Below, piece by piece: positions 39,200-49,380 of a stretch of 64,000 nt of DNA. This DNA is from Acridotheres tristis (lineage: Eukaryota > Chordata > Aves > Passeriformes > Sturnidae): NCBI GenBank assembly GCA_037013685.1, contig CM072886.1, positions 3,038,001 through 3,102,000 of the forward strand. Direction: 5' to 3'. A model generated the notes under the pieces. It worked only from the letters and a program-made list of their open reading frames with translations, did no database searches and had not been told where the DNA came from. A program made the position numbers and the translations under genes. The first letter of the stretch is position 1, and the number at the start of each line of letters is the position of its first letter.

Positions 39200-41995
39200 T
39201 AGAAGAGGGCTCTGGAACTCATCTGGAGGGGTATGTTTGATATTTTCTGATGTTTCCTTTTAACTGGAAGACATCTCATCCCTCTGAGAGATCCTCCAGT
39301 GTTTCAGAGAGACAAAGTTGGCACCTGATTCAGCCCAATTTCACCCTTTGGTTACTGATGTCTTGTGTGATGCTTGTGGTTATTATTAAAACTGCTTTTC
39401 AAGTTATTTCATTGTATTGTAGAAACTCCTCAGGGTTATGAACACATCAAGGACCTTGCTGTGTTAGATGTGACACCAAGACCTGGCCATGCCCTTCCTC
39501 CAGTGAGGATTCTTTCTGTACAGCTTCACCACTGAGAGCAGTGAGAACACTTAGACTCGAAGTTCTCTCAGGAGCTTTAAAGAGGAATAAAAAATCACCA
39601 CTAAACAAGCAAAAGGGGGTTATCCTTGTATGGGCATGACTGCAAGCCATGCCTGAAAGTCACTTAGGCAGGAACTGAGCAATTGGATCCTTGCCACGAT
39701 CCCATGTGGAGACTCAGTCCATCCAGCTGATCAGGACTGTCTTCTCCTGCATTCCTGAGTCTCTGAGTGTTCATCTCAGGGGTCTGGGTGTGTTTCCTGA
39801 AAGAACAAGGCTTACATTTCTCATGCCATATCCACACGTGGGAGTGTGGATATCTGTGTCTGTTTCCATGTCCACCCTGACCAACCTCACCCATAAATCC
39901 AGCCAGTAGGATTCATGATCCCACAAGTTTTAGAAAAGGACATGACTGGGAGAAGAGTCCCCTGAATGAAGGAAGAGCTGCAACATGAGCTCTACCCTAA
40001 AAGAGTATCCAAAGGGGAGTGACTTTATAAGCAACCCAGACAACAAAAATCTTTGGTAGGACTTTGCAACCCAGCTGCAAAGGGAAAAGCCTTGGGCACA
40101 GGACTGCTGGAATGATATGTTTAATCCTTAGATAGTCACAATTTTGGGGTTGTTTTGCTCTGTTTCAATACAACTTTTAAGATTACGAGGCTCTGGACAG
40201 CACAATAAACACAGATAAATCATAACAGAAAGTCATTGAAAACCTTCCGGGTTCCAGGGCACTTGATGTCTGTGCACAGGCAGCTCCAGGCCTCTTTTAC
40301 CAATTCCCATAAGTTCATGGAATCCTGTCACGTGTGAGTTTCCAGTCCTGGAGGTGGATGTTTAAATGCAAATAAAAATTGGGCTGGATTTATTCCTCCC
40401 TTTTGCATTTTCATGAATGAACTCATATTAATTGGAAGCATGCAACTTTGGGATATGGTTTTGTTTTCTTTTAATAATAAAAGGAAACAAATGCTAGTGT
40501 GCAATAGGCAGAAAAAGGAAAACTAGTCAAGTTAAATATTTACATGTATTCAGACTGTTGAATAACCAGAGGAAAGGGGAAAATAATCCTGCCTTGTGAG
40601 AACTTTTGCAGTCTCTTAGGAAGATTCCAAGTTTTCCAGTGTATATAAGTGCCCATCTCCTTGCTATGAAGTTCATGCTGTCCTAAATGGGATTCCTGGA
40701 GGAAATTGGGAATGTAAGTGTTATTGTAGGTGTTTTAGAGAGGGTCAGAGGCTGTTTTATGCCTTTCTGAGCAAATGACAAAAAGCAAAATAATTCAGCA
40801 AGGCCTTAAAGGCAGATATCCAGGTATTTCTGCATCTGAGTAAGGCTTGGTAAGCTTTTGCAAACCCTGAGAATTTGCTGCAACTCTTTCCTCTGTGCCC
40901 CTATTACCTTTATGCCAATTGACTTCGATTTAAGAAACCCCAACAAACGACAAGGAGGGTTGTGGAAAGTCTTGGGAAGGAAAAGGAAGAAAAGGCATCA
41001 TCTCCCTGAAGGGAACAGCTGGCAACAGGTGACTACACAGGCAGGGCATGGCACTGCTCCCTGAGGAAATCCAGCTGGGCTGGGAAGGAGCTGGTCCTGT
41101 CTGCTCCTGCCCAGAGCTGACTGAGGGCTGTGTGCTTTAGGATACAGCTGGGCTTTCGGGGACAGTCCCAGCTGCAGTTGGGGGAAAGTTCTGACTGTGA
41201 TTCACACACAGCTGGCTGTCTGCTGGGCAGATGGGGTGGAGCAGAGGGGAAAGTAATATTATTAGGCTCATTGCTGGCACTGGGAAGGTACCAGGGCTTG
41301 GCCTGATGCCCACACCTAACAATGCCACAGACACATGCATTGTGTGGAGAGGCACAACTGGACACAGAGGGCAGGGAGTGATAACTCTGCTAGACTCAGG
41401 AACTGGGCCCCAACAGGGTCAGGCATCCAAATCTGTAAGATTCCAATTCCCTGATTGTCAACATCCACCCCAGAGCAACCAGAGAGCCAGAAGCTCCTTG
41501 GGCAAGTCAGAAGGAAAATGAGGGGTGACCTTGCTCTGCCTTTCCTTGCATAGGGGTCTAGCCTGGCAAGTATCTGTAGATAAGAGCAGGACAAATGTCT
41601 TTTGTTTCAGAAACCAAACAGCCAACAGACACTTTTGGGGTAGCCTGGATAGAAGTCTGTACATGTGCTGGGGAGTCCTAAAAAGGCTTGGCGCTGGGGA
41701 AAAAAGGGCATGGCAGCTCGGAATAGCAGAGGAGGTGCTCCACAGCCTTGGAAACTTTGGGAAAGGGATGCTGATGAATTTGGTGACCAATAACTCAGAA
41801 CTTTTTTTGCCCTGGGGTAGAGAGGAAGATGGGAGATTTGCTTCTCATTATCTTCGAGGTGGAGATCCTCATCACACCTGGCAATTTTGTGTCACAGGCT
41901 TGGGGAGTCCTGTTACTCCTGGAGGATCTGCAGGTGGTTCAGAGTGCACAGTGTCAGGGAGGATTCTCCCTTTTCTTCTCAAGTTTGTAGGGGGC

Positions 41996-42290
41996 CACAG
42001 AATCACAGAAAGACTTGGATTGGAAGGGACCTTAAAATCATGTCATTCCATGTTCTGCTATGGGCAGGGACATCTTCCACTATCCCAGATTGTTCCAAGC
42101 TCAAATATCCAACTTGACTTTGGACACTTCCAGGGATCCAGGGGCAGCCACAGCTTCTCTGGGCACCCTGTGCCACGGTCTCCTCATCCTCACAGGGAAG
42201 AATTTCTTCCTAGCATCTAATCTAAACTTTTTAGCTTAAAAAGCATCCTATTCCTATGTGCTTAAGCAAAGAGATGTTCTCTCTCTTTTT
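41996..42290 (-). mobile_element. CR1 LINE 3' fragment just upstream of the CpG island
   Basis: It starts CACAGAATCACAGAAAGACT and contains GGATTGGAAGGGACCTTAAA, ATGGGCAGGGACATCTTCCA and GAATTTCTTCCTAGCATCTA. A 231-codon open frame starting at 41525 ends inside it and is read-through. Confidence 0.85.
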
Positions 42291-42993
42291 ACAGAGCACC
42301 TCTAATGCACTGTTTGCACAGTGCAGTTTGTACCTGAGCAGTGGGGGAAGCCTGTTGCTCTTCAAAGTTTTCAGACAGTGGAGTTAACATTTTACCTAAT
42401 GCCTGGCAGGATTGAGGGGGTGGTAAAGGGATTATTAACGTTCCTGGGGTGCTGTGTGGAGTGTGTCCATTGCACCTAATTTTGGAAAATGATCCCCACT
42501 GCGCCCAGAGCCTGGGCAGGGAGAATCTTCTTGCTCCTGGACGCTTTGTAGGCAGTGGAATTCCCAGTGAATGGGAGAGTGGAGGAGGATCCCCGTTATT
42601 TCAGGGAGCTGGTGCGGAAGGCGTCCCCATCGCTGGGGGAAGAGGGATCTCCATCACTCCCGGAGCCCGGCGGGCGGGCTCGCCGCTGCTGCCGGGGAGC
42701 GCGGGCGGTGCGGTCCCGCTCCAGCCAGCGCCCGATGGAGGGGACAGCCCCTCTGCAGCTCGGAGCCGGGACACAGGACGGTGCCCCTCGCTGCTGGACG
42801 CTGTGAGGGTCGGCTCCCCCGGGGGCCCCCCGCCGCCTCCATCCCCGAGGAATCCTGGGCGGAGGGCGGGCTCGGCTCCCCGTTCTCGCTCCCTCCCTCC
42901 CTGCCTGCCGGGGCTTTGCTCTGGGACGCGCCGGCAGCGCCGGGCTCGGCTCCGGGACGGCGGGCCGGGGTCAAGGGCAGCAGGCGGGGGGCG

Positions 42994-43029
42994 ATGGCGG
43001 TGCCGGGGCAGAGCCGAGGGTCCGGCTGA
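42994..43029 (+). CDS. Upstream ORF in the 5' leader (11 codons)
   Basis: An ATG at 42994 opens a frame of 11 codons (MAVPGQSRGSG) that stops at TGA 43027-43029, 24 nt before the main ATG at 43054. Its context, GCGATGG (G at -3 and G at +4), is stronger than that of the main start. If transcription begins upstream of it, scanning ribosomes should meet it first. Reinitiation or leaky scanning would then set output of the main protein. The sequence is visible; its presence in the mRNA depends on the unmapped transcription start, and translation is inferred. Confidence 0.35.
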   Translation: MAVPGQSRGSG

Positions 43030-43053
43030 GCCGCGGGCACCCCCGGAGCCCTC

Positions 43054-43119
43054 ATGGCGGGGCGAGCGCCTCAGCGCAGCCTCCCCGCGGCAGCGGCCGC
43101 CGCGCTCCTGCTGCTGCCC
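43054..43119 (+). CDS. First coding exon of an unidentified signal-peptide protein
   Basis: The exon has 22 codons, from the ATG at 43054 to a strong donor (CCC then GTAAGT) at 43120, and ends in phase 0. It encodes MAGRAPQRSL, then P, a run of six alanines, four leucines and P. Arginines 4 and 8 followed by a hydrophobic stretch is the layout of a secretory signal peptide; the core appears to continue in exon 2. The exon lies inside a CpG island, as expected for the first exon of a vertebrate gene. The start context is only fair: C at -3, G at +4. I do not recognise the family. The ORF reads on past the donor into a G-rich hexanucleotide repeat, which I take to be intron. The donor, the signal peptide and the island are seen directly; the secretory role is inferred. 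Confidence 0.6.
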
Positions 43120-43128
43120 GTAAGTGCC

Positions 43129-43195
43129 GGGGACGGGAACGGGAACGGGAACGGGAATGGGAATGGGAATGGGAATGGGAACGGGACCGGGAGGG
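43129..43195 (+). repeat. (GGGAAC/T)n array at the start of intron 1, quadruplex-prone
   Basis: From 43135 to 43188 there are nine six-base units: three GGGAAC, four GGGAAT, one GGGAAC and one GGGACC. A GGGGAC precedes them and GGGAGGG follows, giving twelve runs of three or more G. Almost all are separated by 3-nt loops, which satisfies the classical G-quadruplex pattern several times over on the non-template strand. The array starts 9 bases after the last base of the GTAAGT donor. It is probably length-polymorphic. Confidence 0.9.
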
Positions 43196-46100
43196 AGCGG
43201 CGGGGCGGCCCCGGGCGCTGGGGGCTCCGTGCGAGGATCGTGCCCCGCGCCCTCGCAGGTGCGTGCCCGGCTCTGGGACACTCCAGGCGGGCACCGCTCC
43301 CTGCCAGCTGCTGCTCGGGGATCCGTCCGTGCCCTTCGCTGCTCCATCGCAGGTGCTCTCAGAGACACCCTCTGCTGAGAGTCCCTTCTTAGTGTCCCCT
43401 TCGGTGGGAAACAGCCACCTTGGCTTGCCAGAAGCGGTCCCGGCACAGGGACACCGCTGGGGTGGCAGCTCCTTGCCCCAGCGGGAAGGGATTTTCGCTG
43501 CCATCTGCCCGCTCGCTGCCGCTGGCCTCTGGCGGTGCCTGTGTGGCACCATGTGCTGGGGCAGGCAGGGGTGGCGATGGGCAGGGCTCAGCCCACGCAG
43601 CCGGCCCAGCGCTTGCTCCGAGTTCTGCGGAGCGAAGCTTTTCCGCGTGGTCCTTCCTCCTCCATCACCAGCATCCGCCCGGGAGGTGCTGGGATGAGCT
43701 GGAGATCAGGTTGGCCTCTCTCGGACTGGACTTCAGAAGCTTTCCCGGTGCTTTTTGGTGGCTTGTTTGTTCTGAGCGGCGCTTTCAATTGTGGTTAAGC
43801 CAGATTTGAAAAGAAAACGTGAGAGGTTAAGCAAGAGTAACACTGATCCTGTGCAGAATTTGTAAAGACTGTTCCCACAGCTTTAAAAAAGTGGCAGTGA
43901 CCCTTCTGAACCGCAGTGTAATTGGTCTATCTTTGACATTTCCTTAGATAAAGAAAGAAAATCTGTTCTGTTTCCTTAAGTTCTGTCTATTTTGCTTTGG
44001 TTTAGGTTTTGTTTGTTTGTGGGGCTTTGTTTGTTTATTTTCGGGGTTTGTTTGTTTTTTCTCCCTTCTCTAACCTACAAAAAAGAGAAACTCCAGGCCA
44101 ACAACAGGCTTCAGAGACGAGCAACAATTTAATTTTTTTCTCTTTTTTGCAGTAGCTTTCTTAGAAGTGAGAGAATACTTTCTCACCTCTGCCAGTGTCG
44201 GGTTTTTTTATCCCCAAAAGAAGGAAGAGATCAGTGCACATGCAATCACACTGGCATGGGTTTACACGCTTGCTGTTTTCAACTCCAAACCACTTCTTCG
44301 TGATCTTGGTTTCTTAGTCCCTTTTCTCTCCCAATTTTCTCTTACTGATTTATTTTGGTCCATAAAAATATCTCAGTATTTTAGAGTGCTGGACTTGACA
44401 GTTAGATTATCAAAAGTACTCAGGTACTGAGTATTTCATCAGATTAATCCATTCTCAATGAATCAAGAAATGTCATTTGTTTCCTCTGTGAATATAATAC
44501 ATAGATTTTCCAGGTTTCCAGTTCTGCTGCAACTTTGCATTTGAATTATTTCTGTAAATTTTAGTAGTTGTGTCGCTCCTTTAAAAACAAAACTGCCTCA
44601 AATGAAAAGGAGAAGAAAAAGGTAGATAAGGATCAAAAAATGAAGTTTCCATAAAACGTGGTTAGTGCAAGAAATGTGAACAAGAGTGTATTCTGTGTGT
44701 TTTTATAGAGGAGTTTGTTTGGGTGGAACATGCTGGTGTCTGACAGGGGCTCGTGTATACCTGTGTGAGAAATAACATTTTGAATCTTCACTTTCACAAC
44801 AGCTCTGGTTCCTTCACCTATAGCAGAAGCTTTTGCTGCTCCTTTGGGGAGTGTTTTAATTCCTGAACATTGTCAGTAAATCTGCATCTCTGGAGGGAAC
44901 TTTGCACCAAGAAGCTTAAGAGCGGTGTTCTAAAACTTTGGCTCAAAGCCAATGCTCGTAAGTTCTTGTTAAACTTGAAAACACTCGAAAGTGAACTCAA
45001 AGTCAGTGCCTTTACTCACATTTGTGGATTTGAGGAAAGGAGGAGCTGCTTGTGGGAGCAGGCTCTTACCCAGTTAAGGGAGTTTTAAGTTTTCACAGCA
45101 GCCGAGCAATTGTGTTTTATGGGAGCTGCAGGTTTGCAACGCCCACAAGATGAGGCAACTCTCTGGTACAGAATTAGATCTGCCACATGAAAACGCTGGT
45201 GCAAATGACCTGACAGATTTCACAGGGCTGGTCAGCAAAAGGGTGAAGACTTGCACAGAGATTTATGTTCCCTTAAAGGAGTTCTGGACGTATGATACAC
45301 TTGAAAACAGATTTAACTGAATGTGGGAAACAAAAAACAAACCATAAAACAAAGTCAAATGAGTCTTATGACATTTTTATATAAATTCCTTGCTAAGTTC
45401 ACATAATTTGGAGAGGGGAGATTATTCATCAAAACCAAAAGCAAAGCTTGCTATCATTTATTTGTTCTCCTGGAGCTGTTAAAAGAGCCGGGGCAGTGTG
45501 AGTGTATCAGCCAGTGATGACAAGTTAAATAGTGTTCCTGGTCTGAGGCTGCCAAAATTCAGCCCTATTGTGAATTAATGCAGCATAAACATCTCATCAG
45601 GAGAAACCTTTCCTGAGGCGGTACTTTGTCAGGGTTTATTCTGTAACCACCCTGTGACAGTTATTGGATGTTGGAGGGAGGTGGCTGTGTGCTGGTGCTG
45701 GCTGGCTGTAGTTTTGCCATAAAACATTTCAGTGATGATGTTCATCGCTGCCCTTAGCCAGCAAGAAGGCAGCTTTAACTTTTGTGCATATAAGGCATCT
45801 GCTTACATACTATTATCCTGTCATGAGCAGAGGAAAAGTCATGATCAAGTCCTCTAAACTCTGACCTTCATATTCCAAACCAGAGTGTGGTTGTCGAGGA
45901 AGAGAGAGCAGGGATCTCTTTGCAGGCTCTGCATGACCAGGTGCAGAATTTTAATTTCAGCCTCACAGGTTCTAACTCTACTGCTACATCAATATCTCCA
46001 GGAAAGCTCTCCAGCCTTCAGAAAAAAATGCCAGAGAGTGACTTGTGCTCATGTGATTGAGCTCCTTCAGCTTCTAAACCAGGGAGGTGCTGTGCAGGCT

Positions 46101-47804
46101 GTGCACAGAGCTGGTCCATGAGCTCCCAGATCATTCCCAGGAATTCTTGGAGATACCGCCAGATTGCTTGGGGCAGAAACGTGGTCAGAAGCCATTCTAA
46201 AAATTTAACAGTAGAAGTGATTAAGGATTTAAATCAGACCTTTGCACTGCCCGATTTATAGGCTTAGATGGAGAGTGCTGCTATCATTGCTCTGGGCTCG
46301 CTGTGAGCACCCCAAGGAGGAGTTTTCCTCTAAGGACAACTCTTCATCACTTGGAATTTGGTGATCAGCTCTCTTTGTGTCAGGGGTTACTACAGGTTCC
46401 TGCTGCTGATGTGCTGAAATTAGAGCTTCACTACGAGAAAAATGGGGTAGTGGATGATACAGACTTATTAAGGATGCGTTTTTCTGTTTTCTTTTTATTT
46501 TCATTTTGCCCCATATATTAGTAAACCAAATATTTTTAAAATATTGTATTAGAGCAAACATTTGCACATTTCTAGATTCTTTTAATAGTTCTGCAGATCT
46601 TATTTTTTGGGGAGAGGGGGAGGTGAGGAAATGTGGGTGGTAACAACAGGCTGCACATGCTGCTGAATCTGTTCATTTTTAGTTTATATCACTTTCAGGT
46701 TTTGCAGCACTGCAAACCCAAGAAGGAGATTAAGGGGGAAAGCTGATTTACTCTAGATTAAAAGTTCATCCAGAAGATGGCTGTTGTGCAGGAATTTACT
46801 TTTCCACACCACGTCTATAAATTGCAACAGATCGTGTCCATGTCCTTCTTTCTTGTAATTTACACCACTTTTAATCCCAAATGTAGTCTGCTCTTCCTTA
46901 AAGTGCAAACCTTAATTGTTGGATGTAAAGCTGGAGCTGTCCAGCGAGCCACTCTCACCTCCCTGCCTCTTGGATTCTCAGTGGCCTCTGTTAAAGCAGT
47001 GCAAAAACGTTGTCTTTGCCTCCTTATCTTTCTATTCATGACAACTAAACACTTTATGATGGTTTACTTTATCAAACTATTTCTTCATAAAGAATTGCGC
47101 TCTATTACTGCTAATAATTCTTTTTATCTTAACAGCTTTGAAAGTAGCTGTATTTGATTTAAGTTGGCGAGTGTTGGGTAAAGTGTTTTCATTTTCTTCT
47201 CTGAGAAGCTGGATAAATTTGACTGCAGTCCTTGTTACAAGAGAAGACAAATAGAAAGTAGATCAGTCGACAGACAGAGCTGTCCTTCAGGTGACTGTCT
47301 GCTTGAATCTCGTCAGTCACGCCCCAATACATGAAAATTTCATTTCCATTTCGTGGTGCCAGCGTGGGGATGTGTGTGAGATGCTCGCTGCAGTGCTCTT
47401 TGACACGGAGCGTTCTGTGCTAAGCGCTGCTCAGTTCCCTGGCCCTGGGCTCATCTGCGTGGTCTCTCACAAGCAGATGTTCTGCTGGATCTTCTCAAAG
47501 GTCCATTTGGGAAGGGCTGTGGGAGGGAGAGCGAAAACCACCTCACAGAGAAGGATTTCAGTGTCCTGTCCTGACCTCTGGCTCCTCCTTGCTGTGCAGG
47601 GGAGCCAATGTGGAGAGTCAGGTGCTGGGAGTGTGCTGCTCCTTCCCCAGCTCTGGTGTGGAGCTCCGTGGGTGGAGAACTTGGAATCTGCCTTTCCAAA
47701 CATCCCTCATGTGCCTGCACAGAAACTCAGCATGTTTTCACTAAATAAGAAAGAAAATCCGTTTGATAATTCGAGAGCTGGCAAGTACTTCTTCCACGGA
47801 GCCG

Positions 47805-47960
47805 TAAGAAAGTGAAACTAATTAAACTAAGCCAATTAAAGCTCTATAAGCTTTTTCATAGTGCTGGCTGAGTAACTGTCCACTCTGGGTTGTGTATGCC
47901 GGGAAAATAAACAGTGAGTAATGCAGATGGAGATTAAAATACATTAGCTGTCCTCACTGC
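47805..47960. other. Possible conserved non-coding element in intron 1
   Basis: Dense homeodomain-type cores (TAATTAAAC, CCAATTAAAG), an ordered AT-rich text and no repeat similarity give it the look of a conserved enhancer. This is an impression only. Confidence 0.2.
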
Positions 47961-48764
47961 AATGCTAAACCCTTGCCCTGGTAATAGTAGCTGCAGTGCC
48001 AGAGGACTGGAGGGGAGCCACTGGCTTCGAGGGCTGTGGGATAGACAATCCCTGTGGCTGCTCCCCAGGTCCCTGGGATGCAGGAGGGTTGCTCGGTGCT
48101 GTTATCCCTGCACTGCCATGGTTTGGGAAGTGCTGTGCTCTGGCAGGGGTGGCTTTTCCAGCACAAGGGAAGGAGGGAAGGAGGCGAAAGGGAAGGAAGG
48201 GAAGTGTGCTGACGGGTCCGAGCAGGTTTCCTGTGGGGCTGCCAGCCAGGCTCTGCTCGCCGAGGTATCCATTCCCTTTGAGTGGCAGGAGCAGATCCCA
48301 GCCCCGGGCATGGCTTGGGTTTCAGGGGGCTCACGGCAGGCCAGCAGAGGCTCCTGAGCCACGCCAGGGCTGTGCTGGGCAGTCACAGTCCTGTGATGTG
48401 GCCATCACTGCTCTTCCCTTGCTGCTTGCTCGTTTCGTGAGCGAACATCCCTGCCAGGGCCCAGGCTGCTCCTTCTGCTGTCACTTGGCTCTTTCAAAGC
48501 AGAGAGGAAGCCCAGGGTGTCCCTCTGGCTGCTGAGAATGCTCTCTCAGGGCTCAGGAAAGTATTTTCACCAGCTGTGCTTCCAGTCAGATGCTCGGAGG
48601 ATCTTTCCTCATCCTGCCTCAAAATTCACCTGCTGGGAGATCAGCTCTTTAGTCCCACTTAAACTTGAGACACCTTCCAAAGTGTAAGAATGCCCTACTT
48701 TGTCAAAGCGAGTATCTTCATAAGGATTTTGAAGTCTTGTCAGACTCGCAGTATTTCTTTCCTT

Positions 48765-48890
48765 CTGAAAGAAAAAAAAAACAACATTAAAAGAAAACTC
48801 TATTTTTAAATACAGTAAAAAATTAAAAATGTTTTTTCATAATATTCAGCATAATATTTCAATTATAATTATGTGAATAGAGTAAAAAAT
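48765..48890. other. AT-rich block in intron 1
   Basis: About 125 bp of almost pure A/T with repeated AATATT and TAATTATAATTAT words. It could be a matrix-attachment-like or easily melted segment; no gene or element is seen. Confidence 0.4.
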
Positions 48891-49034
48891 CTTAGAAACA
48901 TGAGTGAAAGAAACCTCAAAGCCTCTGGATTGCTAATTATATTGTTCAAGATACACTCTGTAAGCTGGTTACTCCACTGCCCTTTGAAAGGTTTGGGGAG
49001 TAATTTTTGTCTGTGATTCTTTTTACCACAGGGG

Positions 49035-49380
49035 CCATAGATCATATAGAATCAAGGAATGAAAAAATAATTTGTGCTGGATGGGGTTGCCAGAAGTCCC
49101 TTGTCCTGTCACCTTCTCGAGGCAGGGTTAATTCCACAACCAAATCATTCTCGTCCAGTTAGGCTGTGAAAATCTGCAAAGATGGAGCTCTCCCAACATC
49201 TCTGAAATGTCTTTTTACAACATCTCTTTTCCAATGCTCAGTCGTTGTCATGGTGCATAATTTTTTCTTTATGTTCTGTGAGATTTTCCCTCCCTTCAAC
49301 TTGTGAATGATGCCTGTCTTGATGCTCTGCTGTCAGCTTCTGAGGGGAATCTGACTCCTCAGAGAACTGAGTCTGTGATT
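49035..49380 (-). mobile_element. Old, diverged CR1 LINE fragment in intron 1
   Basis: A degraded tail (ATCATATAGAATCAAGGAAT) is followed by TCGTCCAGTTAGGCTGTGAA, AAGATGGAGCTCTCCCAACA and CCTTCAACTTGTGAATGATG, in the order of an older CR1 consensus. Boundaries are approximate. Confidence 0.6.

Larger units (their letters stand above)
26761..41995. other. Non-coding sequence with scattered CR1 copies
   Basis: Between the CR1 copies listed separately I see no exon with convincing borders. A strong donor-like AAAG/GTAAGTGAG at 36745-36753 has no clear partner acceptor or open frame. The region 29430-29600 is unique and looks orderly but shows no coding signal. Confidence 0.5.
42540..43785 (+). 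promoter_or_regulatory. CpG-island promoter and 5' region
   Basis: This is the only long GC- and CpG-rich block in the window, with sharp edges against AT-rich sequence. It contains Sp1-type GC boxes (GGCGGGCGGG at 42669-42678, GGGCGGG at 42864-42870) and an ETS-like CGGAAG at 42615-42620. I see no TATA box near a likely start. It covers the leader, exon 1 and the start of intron 1 of the plus-strand gene. Long open frames on both strands here reflect the lack of AT-rich stop codons. CpG-island promoters are often bidirectional, so an upstream antisense transcript is possible, but nothing here shows one. Confidence 0.8.

Noticed and set aside
41525..42220. A 231-codon plus-strand frame
   Set aside because: Its last third is an inverted CR1 fragment and the rest shows no known residues or splice borders.
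42449..43123. A 224-codon plus-strand frame and a 281-codon minus-strand frame (42601-43446) in the CpG island
   Set aside because: Both are rich in G, P, R, A and S and follow base composition; stop codons are rare in GC-rich DNA. The signal-peptide frame ends at a proper donor, these do not.
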